A stretch of 37,296 nucleotides of DNA from a bacterium. GTDB taxonomy: Bacteria > Patescibacteriota > Saccharimonadia > Saccharimonadales > Saccharimonadaceae. Position numbers and translations under genes: made by a program. Of the stretch, positions 10,812 to 20,277 are shown in pieces; the stretch's first letter is position 1; each line of letters starts with the position of its first letter. The stretch is from assembly GCA_029549925.1 (NCBI GenBank), contig JAKPIF010000007.1, positions 1-37,296 of the forward strand. Direction: 5' to 3'. A model generated the notes under the pieces. It worked only from the letters and a program-made list of their open reading frames with translations, was not told where the DNA came from and searched no databases.

Positions 10812-10844
10812 TATAGTAGCAAGCTAAATTATATTAGGAGAAAT

Positions 10845-11351
10845 ATGAGCGAGATTATAAAGGAGATTTCTGACGCGCAAAAGAAGCCGGCGGTTGTAGA
10901 TGTTCGTAGCGGTGATACCGTGCGTGTCTATCAGAAGATTCAAGAAGGTGGCAAGAGCCGTATTCAGATGTTCGAGGGCGTAGTTATTCGAACTGACAAT
11001 AAGAACAGCGCCACGAGTCGCATTACTGTGCGCCGTATTGCTAGTGGCGTAGGTGTAGAGAAGTCATACCTACTAAACTCACCATTAGTTGAAAAGGTTG
11101 AAGTAGTTAAGCGCGGCAAGGTTCGTCGCAACTATCTATCGTATCTACGAAATCGCTTTGGCAAGTCGGCTCGCCTGACCAACAAGGCTTTTGATAAGAG
11201 TATCAATGATATTCATGATGAAGCAGCCGAGCAGGCTGAAGCAGAAGCTAAGGAAGCCGCCAAGGAGGCAGCCGAAGCTAAAGCGGCGGAAAAAGCCGCT
11301 AAGGAAGCCGAACTAGACGCTAAGGCGGCAGCTGCCGTGGCGCGTGGATAA
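10845..11351 (+). CDS. rplS: 50S ribosomal protein L19 with long Ala/Glu/Lys-rich C-terminal extension
   Basis: SGDTVRVYQKIQEGGKSRIQMFEGVVIR...SGVGVEKSYLLNSPLVEKVEVVKRGKVRRNYLSYLRNRFGKSARL; SD AGGAG. Confidence 0.96.
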   Translation: MSEIIKEISDAQKKPAVVDVRSGDTVRVYQKIQEGGKSRIQMFEGVVIRTDNKNSATSRITVRRIASGVGVEKSYLLNSPLVEKVEVVKRGKVRRNYLSYLRNRFGKSARLTNKAFDKSINDIHDEAAEQAEAEAKEAAKEAAEAKAAEKAAKEAELDAKAAAAVARG

Positions 11352-11357
11352 TCCATA

Positions 11358-12320
11358 GTGACAATTACAATTGGCATTGACGAAGTAGGGCGCGGCTCGA
11401 TAGCTGGCCCTCTTTTAGTTGGTGCAGTGGCGCTTGACGCTGACATCAAATGTCCCGCTGATATTAGAGACAGCAAGAAGCTTAGTAAGAAAAAGCGTCA
11501 GCTCATGGCGGCGTGGGTGAAAGAAAACGCTTTATCCTATGGTCTGGGCTGGGTGACGGCACCGGAAATTGATAGCCTCGGTATGACCAAATCGCTCAAA
11601 CTTGCCGCACGTCGTGCCTATAATCAATTGTCCGATGAGGCTAAGACCAAAGCGACGCAAATTGCCATCGACGGCAATATTATGATGCTGGATGATTCGC
11701 GGGCTTTCAGTCTAATAAAGGGTGATGACAAGGTTAGGGCAATTTCGGCGGCATCAATCATTGCTAAGGTGACGCGTGACTATTATATGACCGAGAAGAT
11801 AGCGCTAGAATATCCAAAATACGGTTTTGAAAATCATGTTGGTTATGGCACTAAAACGCATATTGAGGCTATCGAAAAATATGGCCCGGTCGCTGGTCTG
11901 CACCGCTTTACTTTTCAGCCTGTAAAACGCATGGTTAGCGGAAGCTCGCCAAAAATTGATAAAGTATCGGGCACGGCGGGACGTCGCGCCGAGACGGTTG
12001 CTGCTGAATATCTAGAGGATAGAGGCTACCATATAATCGTTCGCAATTGGAAGACGCGCGAGTGTGAGATTGACATTGTAGCTAGCAAGGGCGAGGCACT
12101 CTACTTTGTCGAGGTTAAGTATCGCGAAGATAATAAACATGGCGACGGCGTCGCGGCAATTACGTCAAAGAAGTTAGCGCAAATGAAATTTAGCGCTAGA
12201 GTTTATTTACATCACTACGGCTTGGACAAAACGGGTAAGACGCCCGATATTAAGCTACTGGCAATGTCGCTTCACGGCGATACGCCAGTAGTGGATGCTG
12301 TAATCGATATTGCCGACTAG
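11358..12320 (+). CDS. rnhB: RNase HII fused to YraN/UPF0102-family endonuclease-like domain
   Basis: N-term: IGIDEVGRGSIAGPLLVGAVAL, DSKKLSKKKR, SIIAKVTRD, GYGTKTHIEAIEKYG. C-term: GRRAETVAAEYLEDRGYHIIVRNWKTRECEIDIVASKGEALYFVEVKYRE. GTG start 7 nt after rplS stop. Confidence 0.93.
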   Translation: MTITIGIDEVGRGSIAGPLLVGAVALDADIKCPADIRDSKKLSKKKRQLMAAWVKENALSYGLGWVTAPEIDSLGMTKSLKLAARRAYNQLSDEAKTKATQIAIDGNIMMLDDSRAFSLIKGDDKVRAISAASIIAKVTRDYYMTEKIALEYPKYGFENHVGYGTKTHIEAIEKYGPVAGLHRFTFQPVKRMVSGSSPKIDKVSGTAGRRAETVAAEYLEDRGYHIIVRNWKTRECEIDIVASKGEALYFVEVKYREDNKHGDGVAAITSKKLAQMKFSARVYLHHYGLDKTGKTPDIKLLAMSLHGDTPVVDAVIDIAD

Positions 12321-14911
12321 CGTTTATCTTTGAACCAGCTCATATCAATATCGTCGCTAAATTCACTAATAAACGGTCCTATTCCATCCGACCAGATAGA
12401 GCGGTTATAGAGAATCATATCAGTGAAGTCGTCCACTATAGAGCGACAGCTGCGAATCAGCTCGATGCGGCGGGTAATTTGCTCGCGGGCAATATTAACT
12501 GTGCGCTCGGTGGCAGGAATGCGTTTTGCTAGTTCGCCAAATAGCTTGTCAAATTCCTTTAACTCCTTAGGCGTGCTAAGTGTTGCGCCGGCAATACGGA
12601 TAAAATCGTCGAATGACATGTCGCCATAGTATGTCTGTTCGATCCAGTTCCAGTTATCTTGTAGCCACTGCCAAGCCTTTGGGCGTGCCACTGTATTGGA
12701 CATCAGATAATAGATAAATGACCACTTATCCTGCGTTCGAACCGCGCCACTCCTAATCTGAGTTAGATTATATTCGATTTCGTCGGCTTTTCGCGACCGC
12801 GAAAGAGCGGCGGCAATATCCTCACGCAAATCGGCGTCATTCGTGATGAGGTAGATATCCCATAGGCGCTTAAACGGTGAGCCGTCACCATATTGGACGG
12901 CGGCTGACATGGCGAGCGGGCGGAGGTCGGCGTTGAGCTTAACCACGTCATCAGAGATACCCATGGACGTCATACTTTTGACAACAGCTTCGTTGCCTGC
13001 GTAGAGTTCGCGGCTAATAACTGTAGGTACAATTTGGCGATCGGCGACGGTTAAATCTTGATGGTGATCGGCGATGAAATAATCATAATAGAGCGGGTAA
13101 TGCACGATGCCGATGAGTCGCCGATAGTTTGGGTCCATGTCGTCGGCTAGCATTGAGCGCGCAAAGCTTGCAACCCGCTCCGCCGCAATAAGTACGGCTG
13201 GATTTTTTATAAACATAATATACTGAACGTAGTTAATAGCGTCATTAAAGTAGACTCCGCCATAAGTCTCGCTCAGTAGTAGGCTGTCATTGATTAATTT
13301 AATTTGGTCGAGCGGCTTTTGCTCAGAGATGTCGGGTGTGGTCATCTGTTCGGCGGGACCATAATCGGCGATAAAGTAGCTATCGCCACCCATATTGAGC
13401 TGCAAATTGCCGGCCGACTTAATTTCTATCGTGCGCTCAGTCATGAGGCGCGGCGTCTTGCTACCGCTCAAAAAGAGCGGAATTGGCCAGGTGGTATTAT
13501 CATTTTTGCTGTCCGAACGGACTCGGCGCTGGGTTAGGCTAATTTTGCCGAGCTCTCGCTTAATGGTGACTACGGGATAGCCAGGCTGAGTGAGCCACGG
13601 TGTCATGAGAGCCTTGATATCTTCGCCACTAGCGTCGGATAGTGCTTGCCAGAGGTCGTCGGCGGTAGTGTTGCCATATTTGTGAGACTCGAGATACTGC
13701 TTGATTCCATTACGGAAGACATTTTTGCCGACATAACGCATTAGCATTTTGAGAAGGCGCTTGCCTTTAGCATAAACGATGGCACTGTCAAAGAGTAGAG
13801 GAATTTCACGCGGATCGTCAACTTCTTGCTGAACAGCCTGAACGTCGCTGGCGCTGTCGCGGTACATAGCGCTAAAAGCGTCGGTGGCGGCAAAGCTTTC
13901 CCATACGTGATATTCTGGGTGTAAACTGTCACCTGCTAGGTCTTCCATGAGGCTAGCAAAGCTTTCATTGAGCCAGAGATCGTTCCACCACTGCATAGTG
14001 ACGTGGTCGCCGAACCACTGGTGGGCAATTTCGTGAGCTACGGTGCTAACCGAGGTCTGCCTGGTGTCGATTGAGCTGGTTTCATCGGCGAGAAACATGC
14101 TCTCGCGATAGGTGATGAGGCCCCAATTTTCCATAGCGCCGGCGCTAAAATCGGGGATGGCGACATTGTCGAGCTTTGGTAGCGGGTATGGGATGCCAAA
14201 ATAATCCTCATAAAATTCAATAGCATGGACGGCGGTTTCGAGTGGAAACGCTAGCTCGTCCGAGTCTTGCGCCGGTGTGGCATAGGCGCTAACTTTGACA
14301 CCTGATTCGGTCTTGGCGCTACGGCTAATTAGTTCACCTGCCACGATGGCCACGAGATAGGTTGACATCTTGGGTGTAGTCTCAAAATAGCGGCGGCTAC
14401 CTATGTGCTTCTTTTCGGGCATATTGCTGATGACGGTCCAGTTGTCGTATTCGGGCGTCAATGCGACGTCTATATCAAAAGTTGCCTTGGCAGCGGGCTC
14501 ATCAATGCAGGGGAAGCAGTCGGCGGCATAGTTAGGCTCGAACTGAGTTGAAAACATATGGTGCGTTTCGTCATCCACCTTGTAAACCGGTGCATACAAC
14601 CCCGACATTGAGCTTGTCTCAATCTTTGGATGCTTAAATTTAATTGATATCCATTTAGCCTGAGTATACACAATTATTTCTCGTCTGCGGCTCAGCGACT
14701 TTTCTTCGTCTACTATTTCCCACTTTGGGCTGTCGTCCGTGTCGCTCGCTACTTCGACTATTTCTAGCTCCTTGCCAATATGAAAGTGTGCCACGTCCCC
14801 TAGTGGTTTACCGATAATGATGACGGTACCTTCAAAGTTGAGCCTATCGGGATTTAAGTTTAGGCTTAATTTGTAATTCTTTGGGTTGAAATATTTCGTA
14901 AGCGATTTCAT
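12317..14911 (-). CDS. M1 family metallo-aminopeptidase
   Basis: GAMENWGLITYRE and HEIAHQWFGDHVTMQWWNDLWLNESFA (HExxH-x18-E). Confidence 0.96.
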   Translation of the reverse strand: MKSLTKYFNPKNYKLSLNLNPDRLNFEGTVIIIGKPLGDVAHFHIGKELEIVEVASDTDDSPKWEIVDEEKSLSRRREIIVYTQAKWISIKFKHPKIETSSMSGLYAPVYKVDDETHHMFSTQFEPNYAADCFPCIDEPAAKATFDIDVALTPEYDNWTVISNMPEKKHIGSRRYFETTPKMSTYLVAIVAGELISRSAKTESGVKVSAYATPAQDSDELAFPLETAVHAIEFYEDYFGIPYPLPKLDNVAIPDFSAGAMENWGLITYRESMFLADETSSIDTRQTSVSTVAHEIAHQWFGDHVTMQWWNDLWLNESFASLMEDLAGDSLHPEYHVWESFAATDAFSAMYRDSASDVQAVQQEVDDPREIPLLFDSAIVYAKGKRLLKMLMRYVGKNVFRNGIKQYLESHKYGNTTADDLWQALSDASGEDIKALMTPWLTQPGYPVVTIKRELGKISLTQRRVRSDSKNDNTTWPIPLFLSGSKTPRLMTERTIEIKSAGNLQLNMGGDSYFIADYGPAEQMTTPDISEQKPLDQIKLINDSLLLSETYGGVYFNDAINYVQYIMFIKNPAVLIAAERVASFARSMLADDMDPNYRRLIGIVHYPLYYDYFIADHHQDLTVADRQIVPTVISRELYAGNEAVVKSMTSMGISDDVVKLNADLRPLAMSAAVQYGDGSPFKRLWDIYLITNDADLREDIAAALSRSRKADEIEYNLTQIRSGAVRTQDKWSFIYYLMSNTVARPKAWQWLQDNWNWIEQTYYGDMSFDDFIRIAGATLSTPKELKEFDKLFGELAKRIPATERTVNIAREQITRRIELIRSCRSIVDDFTDMILYNRSIWSDGIGPFISEFSDDIDMSWFKDKR

Positions 14912-14917
14912 AAATCA

Positions 14918-14926
14918 ATTGTATCA
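14918..14926 (-). promoter_or_regulatory. Extended -10 (TGATACAAT) for M1 aminopeptidase
   Basis: Minus strand, exactly 6 nt before ATG 14911. Confidence 0.45.
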
Positions 14927-15028
14927 GCCATGTTGGAAATTGGCGTCCTTGCTTGCGCGGCGCGTTCGTGCTAGCATATTGACATAGTCCGGCCGCTAGG
15001 TCGGAGATTTTAGTAAAGAAAGGATTTG

Positions 15029-16069
15029 ATGGAAGGATTAGACATTAAGCAGATGACGACGGCAATTCATGCCATTGCCGAAGAGAAAAATCTGCCAGAA
15101 GAGACCGTGCTCGAGGCGGTCGAGGCTGCCATCGCGGCGGCGTGGCGTCGTGACAACGGTAACCGTGATATGAATGTGACATCAGTGCTGAACGAAGATG
15201 ACGGCACAGCAAAAATCATTGTCCATTATGACGTAGTCGAACAGCCTGAGGACGGTAGTCAGATTTCACTCGATGATGCCAAGAAGATTGATAAGGACGC
15301 TCTCCTGAACGGTACGGTCGAGCAGGTCTACGAGGCGAAGAGCTTCGGCCGCGTAGCGGCACAGACAGCCAAGCAGGTGCTAATGCAGAAACTACGCGAT
15401 TACGAGCGCGAGTCGGTGGCGCGTGAATACGAGGACAAGGTTGGAAAACTAATCACGGGTACTGTTACCAGGGTTGAGCCACGTGTCACACATATTGAAC
15501 TTGGCGGCGGCGAAGGCATCATGCCGGTGAGCGAGCAAATTCCGGGCGAACGCCTAATGGTTGGCAGTCGCGTGCGTGTCCTATTAAAGAAGATCGATCG
15601 GGATAACAATCGCGGCCCAACAATTATCTTGTCGCGAGCGGACGCTAACTTTGTGCGGCTATTATTTGCACAGGAGGTACCAGAAATCGAGACGGGCGCT
15701 GTCGAAATTAAGGCGGTAGCGCGCGAGGCTGGTCGTCGCACCAAGATCGCTGTTAGCGGCGGCAATCCAGAGATTGACGCTGTCGGCACATTCGTTGGCA
15801 GCAAAGGCGTCCGTGTTCAGGCGGTCATGAATGAAATCGGCGATACCGAGAAGATTGATATCGTCACTTATGACGTCGATATTCGTAATTACATTGCGAA
15901 CGCCCTTAGCCCAGCAGAGGTTAACCGCATTGACATCGACGAAAAGGTAAAGAAGGCGATTGTTTATGTGCCGGCCAATCAGCAGTCAGTTGCCATTGGC
16001 AAGCAGGGCCAGAATGTCCGCTTAGCGTCTCAGCTAACGGGTTATAGCCTTGACATCGCCACGGACTAG
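15029..16069 (+). CDS. nusA: Transcription termination/antitermination factor NusA
   Basis: S1 domain (GTVTRVEPRVTHIELGGGEGIMPVSEQIPGE) and KH domains (GTFVGSKGVRVQAVMNEI, ANQQSVAIGKQGQNVRLASQLTGY). Confidence 0.97.
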   Translation: MEGLDIKQMTTAIHAIAEEKNLPEETVLEAVEAAIAAAWRRDNGNRDMNVTSVLNEDDGTAKIIVHYDVVEQPEDGSQISLDDAKKIDKDALLNGTVEQVYEAKSFGRVAAQTAKQVLMQKLRDYERESVAREYEDKVGKLITGTVTRVEPRVTHIELGGGEGIMPVSEQIPGERLMVGSRVRVLLKKIDRDNNRGPTIILSRADANFVRLLFAQEVPEIETGAVEIKAVAREAGRRTKIAVSGGNPEIDAVGTFVGSKGVRVQAVMNEIGDTEKIDIVTYDVDIRNYIANALSPAEVNRIDIDEKVKKAIVYVPANQQSVAIGKQGQNVRLASQLTGYSLDIATD

Positions 16070-16141
16070 GGGCTTGCAATCGCCTCTATTTATCTCCAGC
16101 GTGTGGTAGGAAATACGCGTAAAAGCGGTAAAAGAGAATAG

Positions 16142-16168
16142 TTAGCACTCTTGCATGTCGAGTGCTAA
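16142..16168 (+). promoter_or_regulatory. CIRCE element (HrcA operator)
   Basis: TTAGCACTC-TTGCATGTC-GAGTGCTAA: exact consensus IR with N9 spacer, just upstream of clpC -10. Confidence 0.96.
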
Positions 16169-16170
16169 CT

Positions 16171-16179
16171 TGCTATACT
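16171..16179 (+). promoter_or_regulatory. Extended -10 (TGCTATACT) of clpC
   Basis: 6 nt before ATG 16186; directly abuts CIRCE. Confidence 0.6.
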
Positions 16180-16185
16180 AATATT

Positions 16186-18756
16186 ATGAATTTTGGAATC
16201 AGCTGGACCGATAACGCTCAGAGGGTATTAAAGGAAGCCGAGACACTCGCTCTTATCGGGCACTCCGATACGGTTGAGACGGGGCATTTACTGCTCGCTA
16301 TGGCGGGTCAGGATGCGTCGCGAGGCGGACAGCTCTTACAGGACGCCGGCATTGATATGGCAGATCTATGCGAACGGTTGCATATCCATCCGGGCTCGAT
16401 AGCAGTTACGAGTATAGCGACGCACCCGACTATGAGCGAGTCGATGCGTCTCGTGGTGCGCATCGCCCAGGAAACGGCACGCGAAACGGGCGCAGACGAG
16501 TGTGGCACAGAGCACCTACTCTTTGGCATAGTGTCGCAGGACGATTCAGCGGCAGTACAAATTTTGACAGAGCAGGGTATTGACACGGGTGGTCTAAGGA
16601 ATGATCTCGGCGAAATCATGTCAGGGCGTATGGCGCGTGCTGAAGGATCATCAAGCGACTACACTTCTTCAAATAGCGATACGGATACGACGACGAAGGG
16701 CGGCGAAAAGCTTCGTTCGCGCCACGCTAACGGTAAGGCTTTTCTAAAACGTTTTACGACTAACCTAACCGACGAAGCCAAGGTGGGCAAGTTAGACCCC
16801 GTCATTGGAAGAAATCGCGAAATCGACCGTTTAATTACAGTTATTAGCCGACGGACAAAGAACAACCCAATGCTAATTGGCGAAGCTGGCGTGGGCAAAA
16901 CGGCCGTGGTTGAAGGCCTGGCACAACGAATTGCTGACGGCAACGTGCCGGCGTTTCTACAAAATAAGCAGATTTTACAGCTAGATCTAACATCGCTCGT
17001 GGCGGGTACGCGCTATCGGGGCGACTTCGAAGAGCGCATTAAGCGGATAATCGACGAGGTTGAACAAAATGATAATCTAATTATCTTTATCGACGAATTG
17101 CACCAGTTAACCGATGCCGGTTCGGCATCGAGCGGCATGAATGCGGCTAACATCTTAAAGCCAGCCTTGGCTCGGGGCAAATTCCGCTTAATTGGGGCGA
17201 CGACGGCCAAGGAATATCGTAAATACATTGCGACCGACACAGCCTTAGCGCGGCGTCTGCAGACTATCATGGTTGAGCAGCCAAGCCTCGGTGATACGGA
17301 GAAGATTATCGGCGGTCTAGCACCTAAATATGAGGATTACCACCATGTTAAAATGAGCCAGTCTGTTGTGAAGGAAATCGTCCATCTCAGCGAACGCTAT
17401 TTAACGGGGCGGCAGCAGCCGGATAAATCTATCGACGTCATGGATGAAACGGCGGCGCGGGTGCGTATCGCAGCGGATACTGGCAAAGAGGCGCGCGAGC
17501 TGCGCCAGCTAAAACAGCAGTCGGACAAGTTGAAGAAGGAAATGGCGGACGTCGCCACCCAGCAGGATTACGAGCGGGCAGCACTTCTTAAAATGCGAGT
17601 GAGCCAGCTAGACGAACGCATCGGGGTGCTAGAGAAAAAGACTGACGACAAGGACAAAGTAAATGTCACGCTAAATGACGTTGCTAAGACGGTGAGTCAA
17701 ATGACAGGCGTGCCAATTGAACAGCTCAAGCGTAGTGAAGCGAATAAGCTTACCGGCCTCGAAAAGCAGCTTAGTAAGAGCGTGGTTGGCCAGGATGAGG
17801 CCATTAAATCCGTAGCGGCGGCTATTCGTCGGTCGCGGGCAGGCGTCGGCGATCCAAATCGACCGATTGGTAGCTTCATCTTTCTTGGCCCGACGGGTGT
17901 CGGCAAGACGGAGCTAGCGAAAGTGCTAGCACGCGAGGTCTTTGGCAGTGAGGATGCCTTGATTAAATTCGACATGAGTGAATTTGGCGAGAAGCATACG
18001 GCGTCGCGCCTCGTGGGTGCGCCAGCGGGCTATGTCGGTTACGATGACGGCGGTGAGCTAACGGATCGCATTCGAGAGCGCCCATATTCGGTGGTGCTGT
18101 TCGACGAAATTGAAAAGGCGCATCCTGATGTATTTAATATGCTACTCCAGATTATGGAGGACGGCGTGCTGACTGATGGCCACGGTGAAAAGGCGGATTT
18201 TCGTAACGCCATGATAATCCTGACTAGTAATATCGGGGCGGAAGCCTTGGCGGGCGAACAGCTCGGCTTTAACGTTGGCGAAGCAGAGAGCGACGATGCG
18301 AAAGAGAATAATCGCCGCGAAGCAGTGATGAAGTCGCTCCGCCAGACGATGCGACCAGAACTGATCAACCGTTTTGACAAAATTATCGTGTTCAATAGTC
18401 TGGGCGAAAAGCAAGTTGGACAAATCCTTGGCATTATGACGGACGAGCTAAACGACCGGCTGGCGGAAAAGGGCATCGGCGTCACGCTGACGAAGAAGCT
18501 AAAACAGCACTTTGTCCAAAAGGGTTATAACGAGAAGTATGGTGCACGGCCGCTACGGCGGATCTTGCAGGACGAGCTAGAAGATACTATTGCCGATGAT
18601 ATCATCGCCGGCAAGATCAAGCGTGGCAATGTGGTCAAGGCAGACTATGCGGACGGGCGCGTGACTTTGACCGTTCAACCGGAAAAGAAGACTATCACCC
18701 TCCCTTTAGGGAGGACAGATGAGCGCATCTCATCGGGTGAGCTCTCCGCCAAGTAG
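16186..18756 (+). CDS. clpC: ATP-dependent Clp protease ATP-binding subunit ClpC
   Basis: Clp_N repeats, two AAA+ Walker A sites (GEAGVGKTAVVEGL, GPTGVGKTELAKVL), UVR-like motif between D1 and D2. ATG 16186 chosen because the ORF-track start 16162 lies inside CIRCE. Confidence 0.95.
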   Translation: MNFGISWTDNAQRVLKEAETLALIGHSDTVETGHLLLAMAGQDASRGGQLLQDAGIDMADLCERLHIHPGSIAVTSIATHPTMSESMRLVVRIAQETARETGADECGTEHLLFGIVSQDDSAAVQILTEQGIDTGGLRNDLGEIMSGRMARAEGSSSDYTSSNSDTDTTTKGGEKLRSRHANGKAFLKRFTTNLTDEAKVGKLDPVIGRNREIDRLITVISRRTKNNPMLIGEAGVGKTAVVEGLAQRIADGNVPAFLQNKQILQLDLTSLVAGTRYRGDFEERIKRIIDEVEQNDNLIIFIDELHQLTDAGSASSGMNAANILKPALARGKFRLIGATTAKEYRKYIATDTALARRLQTIMVEQPSLGDTEKIIGGLAPKYEDYHHVKMSQSVVKEIVHLSERYLTGRQQPDKSIDVMDETAARVRIAADTGKEARELRQLKQQSDKLKKEMADVATQQDYERAALLKMRVSQLDERIGVLEKKTDDKDKVNVTLNDVAKTVSQMTGVPIEQLKRSEANKLTGLEKQLSKSVVGQDEAIKSVAAAIRRSRAGVGDPNRPIGSFIFLGPTGVGKTELAKVLAREVFGSEDALIKFDMSEFGEKHTASRLVGAPAGYVGYDDGGELTDRIRERPYSVVLFDEIEKAHPDVFNMLLQIMEDGVLTDGHGEKADFRNAMIILTSNIGAEALAGEQLGFNVGEAESDDAKENNRREAVMKSLRQTMRPELINRFDKIIVFNSLGEKQVGQILGIMTDELNDRLAEKGIGVTLTKKLKQHFVQKGYNEKYGARPLRRILQDELEDTIADDIIAGKIKRGNVVKADYADGRVTLTVQPEKKTITLPLGRTDERISSGELSAK
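18696..18743. repeat. Partial copy (A) of dispersed hairpin repeat, inside the 3' end of clpC
   Basis: CACCCTCCCTTTAGGGAGGACAGATGAGCGCATCTCATCGGGTGAGCTC aligns to the right half of 36370-36475. Confidence 0.75.
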
Positions 18757-18868
18757 CCTCCTATGACTACACGCTTGGCGTGACGCTAACGGCGATGGCT
18801 GGCAGAGTGAAAAGGACATGCCGATCATGCTGATAGTTACCACTATCGGCAGAAACATATTCCCGATA

Positions 18869-18877
18869 TGCTAGAAT
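18869..18877 (+). promoter_or_regulatory. Extended -10 (TGCTAGAAT) of radA
   Basis: 6 nt before ATG 18884. Confidence 0.5.
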
Positions 18878-18883
18878 GGACGT

Positions 18884-20242
18884 ATGCCAAAAGCGAAATC
18901 AAAATTCGTTTGTCAAAATTGTGGGGCGAGCTATCCCAAATGGGCGGGGCGCTGTGAGAACTGTGACGCCTGGAACACCCTGCTAGAGGTGGCGCCGACC
19001 GAAGTGGGCGGTAAATCAGCCGTGGCGCGCAGTAGCGGTCAGCCGATTAGGGCTGAACGCATCGCCGATGTTAAAATCGACACCGTCAGCCGACGGATCG
19101 ATACGGGCATTCCCGATCTAAATAACGTTCTCGGCGGTGGTCTAATGACGGGCGGTGTGACGCTAATTGCGGGGCAGCCTGGTATAGGCAAATCGACTAT
19201 CCTAATGCAGATAGCATCGTTCATCGCCAAAGGTAAAAAGGTGCTCTATGCCAGCGGAGAAGAGTCGGCGTCACAGGTAAAGCTAAGGGCGGAGCGCCTC
19301 GGCGCTAGCGCGTCGGATAATTTATATCTGACGTCGACCACCTCGGCGGACGATGTGGCGGCGACGATTGGCACAGGCGAATATGATGTGGCGATCGTTG
19401 ACTCAATGCAAACTATGTCGATGGCGGAAATTAGTAGTGCCCCGGGTACAGTCAGCCAGATTACCAACTGTGCCAATATCCTAATTCGAGCGGCTAAGTC
19501 GACGGATACATCTGTTATTTTAGTGGGACATATCACGAAGAACGGCGCCATTGCGGGGCCAAAGGTACTAGAGCACCTAGTCGACGTGGTGCTGAGTTTT
19601 GAAGGCGATCGATATGGCGGATTTAAGATGCTGCGTGCAGTTAAGAACCGCTATGGTAGTACCTCGGAAGTGGCGATTTTTGACATGACCGATCACGGAC
19701 TGGAAGTAGTACAGAATCCTAGTGCGGCTTTGCTAGCAGAGCGGTCGGATACGGACGGCTCAATTGTGCTAGCGACGCTCGAGGGCAATCGCCCCCTGCT
19801 AGTGGAAGTACAGGCGCTGGTTAATAAGACGCAGTTTGGCTACCCAAAGCGGGCGGCGAGTGGCTTTAGTCTGGAACGCTTAACGCTACTCATTGCTGTT
19901 TTAGAGCGGCGAACGAAGTTAAACTTATCCGATAAAGATATCTTTATCAACGTGGTAGGCGGCTTAAAATTGAACGATCGCGCATCCGATTTAGCGATTT
20001 GCATGGCCATTGCTTCAGCGGCGGCGGAACGCAAATTAAGGGAAGGCGGTGTCGTCTTTGGCGAAGTTGGTCTCGGTGGGGAAATCCGCTCGGCGTCTCT
20101 ACCTGATCGGCGAGTGAACGAGGCCAAGAAGCTGGGCTTTACCTATGCCGTTGCTCCGCGTAGCGCTGCGCGAAATAACAAAGGCTTTGTCATCCCGGCG
20201 ACTGACCTGCGCGACGCCCTGAACCAACATTTGACAAAATAG
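18884..20242 (+). CDS. radA: DNA repair protein RadA
   Basis: N-terminal zinc finger CQNCGASYPKWAGRCENCDAWNTL, GQPGIGKSTILMQIA, KNRYGSTSEVAIFDM, Lon-like C-terminus. Confidence 0.97.
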   Translation: MPKAKSKFVCQNCGASYPKWAGRCENCDAWNTLLEVAPTEVGGKSAVARSSGQPIRAERIADVKIDTVSRRIDTGIPDLNNVLGGGLMTGGVTLIAGQPGIGKSTILMQIASFIAKGKKVLYASGEESASQVKLRAERLGASASDNLYLTSTTSADDVAATIGTGEYDVAIVDSMQTMSMAEISSAPGTVSQITNCANILIRAAKSTDTSVILVGHITKNGAIAGPKVLEHLVDVVLSFEGDRYGGFKMLRAVKNRYGSTSEVAIFDMTDHGLEVVQNPSAALLAERSDTDGSIVLATLEGNRPLLVEVQALVNKTQFGYPKRAASGFSLERLTLLIAVLERRTKLNLSDKDIFINVVGGLKLNDRASDLAICMAIASAAAERKLREGGVVFGEVGLGGEIRSASLPDRRVNEAKKLGFTYAVAPRSAARNNKGFVIPATDLRDALNQHLTK

Positions 20243-20262
20243 CAGCAGCGTCCACAATGTCG

Positions 20263-20271
20263 TGATATAAT
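20263..20271 (+). promoter_or_regulatory. Extended -10 (TGATATAAT)
   Basis: 6 nt before ATG 20278. Confidence 0.55.
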
Positions 20272-20277
20272 ACGCTT

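Noticed and set aside
16162-16185. ClpC start at 16162
   Set aside because: Would lie inside the CIRCE operator and upstream of the -10 box.
18039-18485. 148 aa minus-strand ORF inside clpC
   Set aside because: Ser-rich shadow ORF of ClpC AAA+ coding sequence.
18815-18840. CTGATAGT-tacc-ACTATCGG hairpin between clpC and radA as a terminator
   Set aside because: No T-tract and only moderate stem; function cannot be argued from sequence alone.
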